Of a DNA stretch of 15,206 bases, positions 7,419-13,606 are shown in pieces. The notes below the pieces were generated by a model that was given only the letters and a program-made list of their open reading frames with translations, was not told the DNA's origin and searched no databases. Every line of letters starts with the position of its first letter. Position 1 is the stretch's first letter. The position numbers were made by a program, and so were the translations under genes. The stretch covers positions 1-15,206 of the forward strand of contig JAFAVN010000422.1 of NCBI GenBank assembly GCA_019242435.1, written 5' to 3'. Source of the stretch: Verrucomicrobiota bacterium (GTDB lineage Bacteria > Verrucomicrobiota > Verrucomicrobiia > Chthoniobacterales > JAFAMB01).

Positions 7419-7428
7419 TCCCAAAACC

Positions 7429-7566
7429 GAATATATCCGCAAATTACTCCGATTACGCAGATTGAGGGCTGGCAATGCGGCGTTCGGGAGGGTTCTCCAC
7501 GGTTTGCAAACTGGCCGAGCCCACTTATGAACCGACACGGTCCCTCTGGATTTACTGCGGATATTC
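7429..7566. repeat. Inverted repeat module between convergent genes
   Basis: The gap between the release-factor-like gene and ribE carries an imperfect inverted pair. gaatatatccgcaaattact at 7429-7448 (plus cc to 7450) is complementary, with small indels, to ggatttactgcggatattc at 7548-7566. Next to the left arm is gattacgcagatt, and next to the right arm ttctgcggctatt (7573-7588), which contains the ribE stop. These resemble modules of the dispersed repeats at 1051-1348 and 13368-13606. It could serve as a bidirectional 3' structure. Confidence 0.5.
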
Positions 7567-7583
7567 TTCTGTTTCTTCTGCGG

Positions 7584-8198
7584 CTATTCTTCGCCGGTTA
7601 GCACCGGTGAATCCACGTGCAACATTCGCTCGACGTATTTAGCGATTAAATCGAACTCGAGGTTGACTCGGTCGGCCGCTTTTTTCTGCGGGAGATTGGT
7701 GACCTGCCAGGTCTGCGGGATGATCCAGATCACGAAACTCTCATGGTGTAACTCTGCGACCGTCAAGCTGATGCCGTCGACCGCAATCGACCCTTTGAAC
7801 ACAATATATTGAGAAAAGGATTCAGGGAGCGCTACCTCGAGCCGATGATCGCTTCCGACGGCTTCGATGGACTCGATATTCGAGGTAGTATCGATGTGGC
7901 CTTGCACGATATGGCCGTCGAATCGGCCGTTCGCCGGCATCGGTCGTTCGAGATTGATCAGGTCACCCGGTTTGACATCGCTCAAGTTTGTTCGACGCAA
8001 GGTTTCCCCGAGCAAGTCGAATCGGAGATTGGTGCCGCTCACTCCGGTTACCGTCAAACAACATCCGTTCAACGCCAAGCTGGCGCCGACGGCAAGTTCA
8101 GACGCAAGGTCCGTCTCGATGGTGAGCTGGGTCCCGCCATTTAGGGTCCGATCAGCGCGTTGGATCCGGCCGGTGGTCTCTACAATTCCGGTGAACAC
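7584..8198 (-). CDS. ribE: Riboflavin synthase, alpha chain
   Basis: Converts two 6,7-dimethyl-8-ribityllumazine molecules to riboflavin plus a pyrimidinedione. The protein has 204 residues with the usual two tandem lumazine-binding domains. The N-terminal MFTGIVE signature fixes the start at a GTG (8198). The first domain shows LALNGCCLTV (41-50). The second has FDGHIVQGHIDTT (about 93-105) and the repeated SIAVDGISLTV (about 136-146). Other rib genes are absent nearby, so it is an isolated rib gene here. No FMN riboswitch is recognisable in the short upstream region, which is occupied by a heptad repeat array. The stop TAG falls in a repeat fragment. Confidence 0.95.
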   Translation of the reverse strand: MFTGIVETTGRIQRADRTLNGGTQLTIETDLASELAVGASLALNGCCLTVTGVSGTNLRFDLLGETLRRTNLSDVKPGDLINLERPMPANGRFDGHIVQGHIDTTSNIESIEAVGSDHRLEVALPESFSQYIVFKGSIAVDGISLTVAELHHESFVIWIIPQTWQVTNLPQKKAADRVNLEFDLIAKYVERMLHVDSPVLTGEE

Positions 8199-8212
8199 GG
8201 ACGGAAAGTACG

Positions 8213-8338
8213 GGTTGGAGCCGGAAGGTTCAAGGTTAGAGGTTCCGAGTTCCGGGTTGCGAGAACTCCAACTCGGAACTTTGAGCCTTGAACTTCGAAT
8301 CTCGAAGCTTGAACCTCAAAGTTCAAACCTTGAAACCC
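8213..8338. repeat. Array of degenerate 7-bp units, inverting orientation midway
   Basis: About 18 consecutive heptamers can be read in register. From 8213 to 8261 the units resemble ggttcaa (ggttgga, gccggaa, ggttcaa, ggttaga, ggttccg, agttccg, ggttgcg). From 8262 to 8338 they resemble the reverse complement (agaactc, caactcg, gaacttt, gagcctt, gaacttc, gaatctc, gaagctt, gaacctc and so on). The array fills the space between the divergent ribE and trxB starts and contains a strong hairpin, listed separately. No coding potential is apparent. Confidence 0.75.
8228..8293. repeat. Long hairpin within the heptad array
   Basis: Arms 8228-8251 and 8270-8293 (24 nt each) are reverse complements at 20 of 24 positions, with a perfect inner 10 bp (gttccgagtt / aactcggaac) and an 18-nt loop. 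It lies between two divergent starts, so it could affect expression of either gene. No U-tract follows on either strand. Confidence 0.7.
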
Positions 8339-8366
8339 GTCCTGTTTGATGGAACTTAACGGCCCC

Positions 8367-9308
8367 ATGGAAGATGTGATCATCGTCGGCACCGGTTGCG
8401 CTGGGTTGACCGCTGCAATTTACGCCGCTCGGGCCAATCTTTCGCCGCTGGTGCTCGAAGGTCGTGAACCGGGAGGCCAGCTTACTACCACGACCCTGGT
8501 CGAGAATTTTCCTGGGTTCCCCGACGGCATCGACGGGCCGCAGTTGATCATGAATATGCATCAGCAAGCAGAAAAATTCGGGGCCCGGTTCCGGTACGCC
8601 GAGGTGGAGGATTTTGAGCCCGGTAAAAGCTATCACCGGCTGAAGGTGGACGGAGAATGGCTGGAGACGCGCAGCGTGATCATTGCCAGCGGTGCTTCGG
8701 CCAAATGGCTCGGCTTAGCGAACGAGAAGGAATTGAAAGGGCATGGATTGACCTCGTGCGCTACCTGTGACGGTGCCTTTTACCGGAACGTACCGGTCTG
8801 TGTAGTCGGCGGCGGGGACACCGCATGTGAGGAAGCCGTGTTCCTGACTAAGTTCGCTTCCCAAGTTTACCTGGTGCATCGGCGGGATTCATTTCGAGCC
8901 TCAGCCATCCTGGCTGAACGAGCGTTGAAACACCCAAAGATCACGCCAATCTGGGACACTGTGGTAGCGGAGTACATCCCCGATGAACGAGGCGAGATGC
9001 GGGCGGTTCGCCTGGAGAACCTGGTCACTAAGGAAGAGAGAATCCTGGAGGTTAAATGCGTGTTTATTGCTATCGGGCATACGCCGAATACGGTCGCTTT
9101 CCAGAAGGCACTCCCTACCGATAAGGCCGGATATCTTGTGAAAAAACATGGCTCGTTAACCGAGATACCGGGAGTGTTTGCGGCTGGTGACGTGGTTGAC
9201 CCGCATTATCGGCAAGCTGTGACCGCGGCTGGCCAGGGGTGTATGGCCGCAATGGATGCCGAGCGGTATTTAACCGGCTGCTGTGGCGAAGGAACGCACT
9301 CGGATTAG
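8367..9308 (+). CDS. trxB: Thioredoxin reductase (NADPH, FAD)
   Basis: Reduces thioredoxin with NADPH through FAD and a redox disulfide. From this ATG the protein has 313 residues, the low-molecular-weight type. The N-terminal FAD-binding loop is VIIVGTGCAGLTAAIYAARA (4-23). The redox centre is SCATCDG, with Cys131 and Cys134. The NADPH-binding loop is VVGGGDTACEEAVFL (146-160), followed by VHRRDSFRAS. The C-terminal FAD motif is GVFAAGDVVDPHYRQAVTAAGQGCMAA. An ATG at 8349 (MELNGP added) and a TTG at 8346 are also possible. I chose 8367 because homologues usually begin just before the VIIVG strand; there is no decisive ribosome site. The stop TAG lies in an inverted repeat. Confidence 0.94.
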   Translation: MEDVIIVGTGCAGLTAAIYAARANLSPLVLEGREPGGQLTTTTLVENFPGFPDGIDGPQLIMNMHQQAEKFGARFRYAEVEDFEPGKSYHRLKVDGEWLETRSVIIASGASAKWLGLANEKELKGHGLTSCATCDGAFYRNVPVCVVGGGDTACEEAVFLTKFASQVYLVHRRDSFRASAILAERALKHPKITPIWDTVVAEYIPDERGEMRAVRLENLVTKEERILEVKCVFIAIGHTPNTVAFQKALPTDKAGYLVKKHGSLTEIPGVFAAGDVVDPHYRQAVTAAGQGCMAAMDAERYLTGCCGEGTHSD

Positions 9309-9366
9309 CAGCGAAGCTACGGCCCATGAAAGTCTGAGGCTTTTAATCAATCGCAGCTTCGCAGCT
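9307..9366. repeat. 12-bp inverted repeat at the 3' end of trxB
   Basis: agcagcgaagct (9307-9318) and agcttcgcagct (9355-9366) pair at 11 of 12 positions around a 36-nt loop. The left arm begins at the last two bases of the trxB stop and the right arm ends two bases before the MITE-like element. Without a terminal T-run it is a poor intrinsic terminator; it may be a 3'-stabilising structure or part of another repeat. Confidence 0.5.
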
Positions 9367-9368
9367 AT

Positions 9369-9666
9369 CTAGTGTCCTGTCCCATAAATAGCTTGGCTTT
9401 CGTTGCGATCAAAATGGGCCGCCGACAAGGCGGTCCGAGCGGGACTGGCAATAAGGAGGGCGCATATCTAGATTGATACGTAACTGACAAGCAACGCGGC
9501 CACCGGCCCATTTTCATCGCAACTCTCCGGGCCGTGGCCAGTTGGCGGTTTTTCCGCGTTGCTCACTCCTTACGTATCAATTTAGATATGCTCGTCGTTC
9601 GCGCCTTGAAAAAGCCGCCAACTGGCCGACGGCGAAAGCCAAATTATTTATGGGACAGGACACTAG
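9369..9666. mobile_element. MITE-like non-autonomous element with 34-bp terminal inverted repeats
   Basis: The 298-bp segment begins ctagtgtcctgtcccataaa (from 9369) and ends with its inverted copy. The 34-nt ends (9369-9402 and 9633-9666) match at 32 positions. Both ends carry CTAG, so a target duplication of CTAG or of TA, or none, are all compatible. The interior has no plausible gene; the longest minus-strand frame crosses the element boundary into the GT4 gene and is a shadow. Internal inverted pairs are 9402-9421 with 9504-9523 (19 of 20), 9462-9499 with 9554-9591 (over 30 of 38), and 9536-9553 with about 9609-9627. This is the structure of a transposase-mobilised miniature element. The parental IS family could not be identified from the ends. 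Confidence 0.8.
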
Positions 9667-9750
9667 TCGGATTTTCCTCGTGAAAAACGCGGAGTCTCGG
9701 TTATAGCTCGCAAACCCGTGCCTCAACAAGCGTCCCCCCCGGGGTACCCC

Positions 9751-10902
9751 ATGAAGGTTTGCGACCTGACGCAATTTTACTCGCCGTTCAGCGGCGGGGT
9801 GAAACGCTACCTGGAAGAGAAGCGGAAATATGCGCTTGCCCACGGACATCAACATCTTCTGATCATCCCGGGGGACCGGAACGCCTGTGTCGATGATGGT
9901 GACAGCCGGACCTATCTGATTCAATCCCCTCTGGTGGCGCGCACTTCGCGTTACCGCGCGTTGTTGCATCTCGAGGCCGTGCAGAAGCTGCTGGAAAAAG
10001 AGCAGCCGAACGTCATCGAATCGAGTGACCCCTATCAGCTGGCTTGGAAAGCGATCACCGCCGGCGAGGCGTTGCGAATCCCGGTCGTTGGTTTTTATCA
10101 CTCGCACTTTCCCGAAGCTTACCTACGAACGACCTCGAAATTCCTGGGCGAAACTGCCACCGAAGTCGTGATGGAAATCGCCCGCTCCTATGTGCGAGCG
10201 TTGTACAACCATTTTCGCGCGACCTTCGTGTCCTCGGCTGCGCTTGGTCAAGTACTCCGGCAATGGGGTGTCGAAAACGTGGTTCTAGCGGAGCTTGGGG
10301 TCGACACCGAGGTGTACCGGCCGGCGCCCGATCGCGATAAGACTCGAGCCAAGCTTGATATCCCGAACGACCGCTTTCTGTTGCTTTACGTGGGTCGCCT
10401 AGCCCAGGAAAAGAATGTGACTACGTTATTCGAGGCGTTTGCCAGCCTGAACACCGAGATGCCCGGGCGTTTTCATCTTTTGATCGTTGGCGACGGTCCG
10501 CAGCGTGATCAACTGCATGAGTTATCACGCACCACCAAAGCAGTTTCCTGGCTTCGGTATCTGTCGGCCCAGGATGAGCTGGCGGCGGTATATCGGGCTG
10601 CAGATTTATTCGTGCACCCCGGCGTACAAGAGACATTCGGCTTGGTTGCGCTCGAGTCCCAGGCGTGCGGTACCCCGGTCGTTGGCATTCGCGGCAGCTA
10701 TATGGACCGCATCATCCTGAGCGATCAGACCTATTGGGCGGAGCAAAATACACCCGATTCGTTGGGAGCCGCCATTCTGCAGTCAGCCAGGCTGGATCTC
10801 GCGGCAATCGGTGAAGCTGCCAGCCAACAAGTTGCCAAACGATACTCTTGGCGGCGTGTTTTCCACCAGATGTTTGACATTTACGATCAGTTGCAGTCTT
10901 AG
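9751..10902 (+). CDS. GT4-family (GT-B fold) glycosyltransferase
   Basis: A 383-residue cytoplasmic or membrane-associated retaining glycosyltransferase using a nucleotide-sugar donor. The N-terminal glycine-rich acceptor loop is FYSPFSGGVKRYL (9-21). The donor domain begins with LLYVGRLAQEKNV (211-223), continues with LLIVGDGPQRDQL (243-255), and has the family EX7E motif with Glu294 and Glu302 in VHPGVQETFGLVALESQACG. YHSHFPEAY (116-124) is typical of the mannosyltransferase / SqdX-like branch, but the sugar is not determined. An in-frame GTG at 9718 would add 11 residues, mostly Pro, Gln and Ser; the ATG at 9751 gives the expected first strand (MKVCDLTQFY). The MITE-like element lies 84 nt upstream, so it may have changed this gene's promoter. 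Confidence 0.9.
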   Translation: MKVCDLTQFYSPFSGGVKRYLEEKRKYALAHGHQHLLIIPGDRNACVDDGDSRTYLIQSPLVARTSRYRALLHLEAVQKLLEKEQPNVIESSDPYQLAWKAITAGEALRIPVVGFYHSHFPEAYLRTTSKFLGETATEVVMEIARSYVRALYNHFRATFVSSAALGQVLRQWGVENVVLAELGVDTEVYRPAPDRDKTRAKLDIPNDRFLLLYVGRLAQEKNVTTLFEAFASLNTEMPGRFHLLIVGDGPQRDQLHELSRTTKAVSWLRYLSAQDELAAVYRAADLFVHPGVQETFGLVALESQACGTPVVGIRGSYMDRIILSDQTYWAEQNTPDSLGAAILQSARLDLAAIGEAASQQVAKRYSWRRVFHQMFDIYDQLQS

Positions 10903-11068
10903 ATGATGCAGGCATAACAAGAGAGCGACAAGTCGTTGAGCCGGTCCTGCCGACAAATGACTACGAAAGCCAGTGGCGAATGTTTTTACTCCCCCAACCC
11001 GATCGCTCGAATGCAGGTCGTCGGGCGCGGGCACAACTGGCAAGGGAATCGATCCCAAGGGCACGTGA
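10903..11068. other. Intergenic region upstream of the GtrII-like gene
   Basis: A spacer of 166 nt. I see no RNA gene, convincing promoter, hairpin or repeat from the dispersed families. Confidence 0.4.
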
Positions 11069-12610
11069 ATGCGCGACTCGAGCGTGACATTGCCCAAGAA
11101 TGACCAGCTAACCATCGGCTTGGTTTATGTTCTGCATCTAGCGGTCTTGTATCCCCTCCTGGCAGCCGATAGGTATCACGTAGATGATTGGGGAAGAGCA
11201 GTCTTGGGCTACTTTAACTGGGCAAACGATGCTCGGCCTTGGGCGGACTCGTTAATGAGAGCCCTAGATCAAGGCGCCCCATTCGTGGACTGTTCACCAC
11301 TTCCACAATTACTGGCTCTCTTTTGTATCGCATTGACCGCCACCTTCATCGGGAACCGGTTCGGCAGCGGGCCTCCACTTACCACCGCCACGACGGCCTT
11401 ATTGTTGGGTGCTAACCCATTCTATCTAGCAAATCTATCTTTTAAGTTCGACTCTCTGCCGATGTCGTTAGCGCTCCTGCTTGCGGCTGGCGCCGTACTG
11501 GTATTAGAGCCGCTCCACAAAAGGCCAGTCGTAGGCAGCGTTATGGGAGTGCTCTTCCTCTATGGAAGCCTTTGCTTATACCAACCGTGCGCGAACGCAT
11601 TCCTGGTATTGGTAACGTTCGAACTCCTATATGGTCAGCGGGACCAGGTTAGTCCCTATCAGCTCAGCAGCCGACTTCTACTCAGGCTAGGGCAGATGAT
11701 CGTTGCTGTGCTGAGCTACAAACTCCTCGTAGCAAGCCATATCAAAGGGGAATATGCCCTTGAGCATGCCCCACTCATCGGCGGAAGCAACGCCATCGCC
11801 GAGATGTGGAGCAATACCACTCGTTTTTGGTCAATGATCCCAACCGCCGCATCCGGTAATTTGCGTTTCGCCTTATTGCTTGTGCCTAGCTTGGCCTTTT
11901 TTTATTCGATTGGCATCGGCATTAAGTATGTTGTCGGCTATTGGCGTTTGTCTTTCGCGTCCCGGGCATTGAGCATCGGTTTGGTGTTTACTTTGTTGGC
12001 CGGTTTTGTCTTTGCGACCCCAGGAGTACTCATTTTTATCAAGATACCAACCGGAGGGGCACGGACTTATGTTGGAGTTGGCGTTTTGCTTTTCTTGTCC
12101 GCCTGCTTGTTGATCTCAGCAGCTCGTAAAAAAGGGGTGAGTAATACCATAATCTGCTGTCTCGCGGCGTTCGTAGTACTTCCGGTTGCAATATTCGGCG
12201 TTTCCTATGCCAACGCGACCAAGACGCAGAAAAGCTACGAATCCCACATCGCAAATTTAGTGAGCGACGATCTGCTCCGCCTGCAAGGTGTTGGTCCAAA
12301 ATCTCATCTAACCATTCTGGGCGACGTCGGATTCGCACCAACTGTCCGTCGGATTTACCTAAAGAAATATCCTTTCTTAGGCGGTCTGGTCCCAATTGAT
12401 TTGAGAAGTGATGCCAGCGGCGGGTTCGGGAACACTGTGCTTCGGTTTTGGGGTGTTCCTTTCGACAAGTATTCGAAACAGGAAGATAGGGAGAGACTCA
12501 TACCACAACTGAGTCCAAAAAATTTGATCACATCGACTCCTTATTACGATATCCATCTGATCGATCAGGACATCGTGCTGCAATTGAAACCGATTCAAAT
12601 CGGACACTAA
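11069..12610 (+). CDS. GtrII-type membrane glucosyltransferase-like protein
   Basis: A 513-residue multipass protein with about ten membrane segments. After the first segment, RYHVDDWGRAVLGYFNW (35-51) carries an Asp-Asp pair (39-40) plus Trp and Arg. It is followed by DARPWADSL (54-62) and DCSPLPQLLAL (74-84). NPFYLANLSFKFDSLPMSLAL (116-136) and the later YQPCAN are also typical of the GtrII (O-antigen glucosyltransferase II) family. Family members move a glucosyl group from a polyprenyl-phosphate donor to a surface polysaccharide on the periplasmic side. A soluble region follows from about residue 390 to the end. A matching donor synthase could be the GT2 enzyme at the left of the window, although it is 10 kb away. 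The family is recognised from motifs; sugar and acceptor are unknown. Confidence 0.75.
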   Translation: MRDSSVTLPKNDQLTIGLVYVLHLAVLYPLLAADRYHVDDWGRAVLGYFNWANDARPWADSLMRALDQGAPFVDCSPLPQLLALFCIALTATFIGNRFGSGPPLTTATTALLLGANPFYLANLSFKFDSLPMSLALLLAAGAVLVLEPLHKRPVVGSVMGVLFLYGSLCLYQPCANAFLVLVTFELLYGQRDQVSPYQLSSRLLLRLGQMIVAVLSYKLLVASHIKGEYALEHAPLIGGSNAIAEMWSNTTRFWSMIPTAASGNLRFALLLVPSLAFFYSIGIGIKYVVGYWRLSFASRALSIGLVFTLLAGFVFATPGVLIFIKIPTGGARTYVGVGVLLFLSACLLISAARKKGVSNTIICCLAAFVVLPVAIFGVSYANATKTQKSYESHIANLVSDDLLRLQGVGPKSHLTILGDVGFAPTVRRIYLKKYPFLGGLVPIDLRSDASGGFGNTVLRFWGVPFDKYSKQEDRERLIPQLSPKNLITSTPYYDIHLIDQDIVLQLKPIQIGH

Positions 12611-12654
12611 ATGCGGCCGTTTGACATCCACCGCTAGTTGCGTTTCTAAATCAT

Positions 12655-13380
12655 ATGGACGCACCTCTGACTGCGGGTTTTACTGTCCGCCAGTATCGCC
12701 CGGAAGATAGGGATGCTGTCCGAGACCTCTGTTGCCGTACCGGATTTTTGGGCAATCCAATCGACCCGGTGTTCGAAGATCGCGATTTGTTCGCCAATTT
12801 CCTGACCGACTATTATCTCAAATGTGAACCGGATTCAGCCTTTGTGGTAACCATCGAAGATGAGATCAAAGGCTACCTGCTCGGTTGCAGATTTCCCGGG
12901 CGATATAAAAGGTTCAGCGTACACCAGAGCGCTGCGCTGGCAGCTAAAGCGATCTGGCGCTACCCCGGTTATCGCCCGGAGTCAAGGCATTATATTCATT
13001 GGATTCTATTGAACGCCTGGCGAGAAGTACCGGAGGCCCCCAAGGATACTGGGCATTTTCACGTCAATTTCTTATCCGAGGCAAAAAGTATCGCGGTTTT
13101 CCGCGCCGTAATGGAAACTTATTTCCAATTCCTTCGAAAAAAAGGCGTGGATCGAATCAGCGGACAAATGGTCACCTTCGATGATCGGCGCACGTTAGCT
13201 CTATTCGAGCGCTATGGATTCAAGGTCCTCAATCGATCACGCATAACGAAATTCGAACCGTACACCGATCAGTCCGTATATCTTTGCACTCTGGTCAAAG
13301 ACCTCGTCGAAAAAGACGGCTGGGTCCTTCATCAAGTACGGCCGCGGATGAAGGCGAAGACTGAAGACAGCCACGGATGA
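12655..13380 (+). CDS. GNAT-like N-acyltransferase
   Basis: A 241-residue soluble protein. FTVRQYRPEDRDAVRDLC (9-26) is the usual first strand and helix of GNAT enzymes. SAFVVTIEDEIKGYLLGCRF (61-80) is the central hairpin. HFHVNFLSEAK (134-144) with LALFERYGFKVLNRSRITKF (181-200) forms the C-terminal half and the cofactor-groove helix. The classical R/Q-x-x-G-x-G/A acetyl-CoA loop is not obvious (SEAKSIAVF in its place), so activity is not assured. It starts 44 nt after the GtrII-like gene and may be co-transcribed; sugar or lipid acetylation would fit the context, but that is inference. The last residues, EDSHG, and the TGA are encoded by a dispersed repeat module (gccacggatga), suggesting that the original C-terminus was altered by repeat insertion. 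Confidence 0.72.
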   Translation: MDAPLTAGFTVRQYRPEDRDAVRDLCCRTGFLGNPIDPVFEDRDLFANFLTDYYLKCEPDSAFVVTIEDEIKGYLLGCRFPGRYKRFSVHQSAALAAKAIWRYPGYRPESRHYIHWILLNAWREVPEAPKDTGHFHVNFLSEAKSIAVFRAVMETYFQFLRKKGVDRISGQMVTFDDRRTLALFERYGFKVLNRSRITKFEPYTDQSVYLCTLVKDLVEKDGWVLHQVRPRMKAKTEDSHG

Positions 13381-13606
13381 ACAGCGAAATAAGTCCATGG
13401 AGATCAAACGCATTTAGTTCGCCGATGCAGCGCGGTTGCCATGCAATCAATCCCTGTGCATCCGTGTCTATCCGTGGTCATCCGTGGTTTCCTTTTTTTG
13501 CGTTCTTTGCGCTCCTTTGCGGCTATTATTTACGTCCATTCGTGGTTAATTTAGTTTTTAATTTGCAGTTGAACTTTTGTCATCTATCTGCGTGGGTCTG
13601 CGGTTG
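13368..13606. repeat. Dispersed intergenic repeat modules B, B', A' and D
   Basis: The whole gap between the GNAT-like and GT-C-like genes consists of pieces of the same repeat set as at 1051-1348. Module B (gccacggatgaacagcg) at 13369-13385 contains the GNAT stop. An inverted B is at 13460-13490 (atccgtgtctatccgtggtc and on). An inverted A is at 13500-13548, with core tcctttgcggctattattta. A 'ctatctgcgtgggtctgcgg' module at 13584-13603 overlaps the possible starts of the next gene. Confidence 0.7.

Noticed and set aside
8213..8338. Possible CRISPR array
   Set aside because: The units are 7 bp, contiguous and degenerate, with no spacers and no cas genes nearby.
8199..8345. FMN riboswitch upstream of riboflavin synthase
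   Set aside because: The conserved RFN-element core is not visible; the space is occupied by the heptad array.
9577..10107. 176-codon minus-strand frame spanning the right part of the MITE and the 5' part of the GT4 gene
   Set aside because: It is antisense to a well-supported glycosyltransferase, and its remainder is inverted-repeat DNA. No family features.
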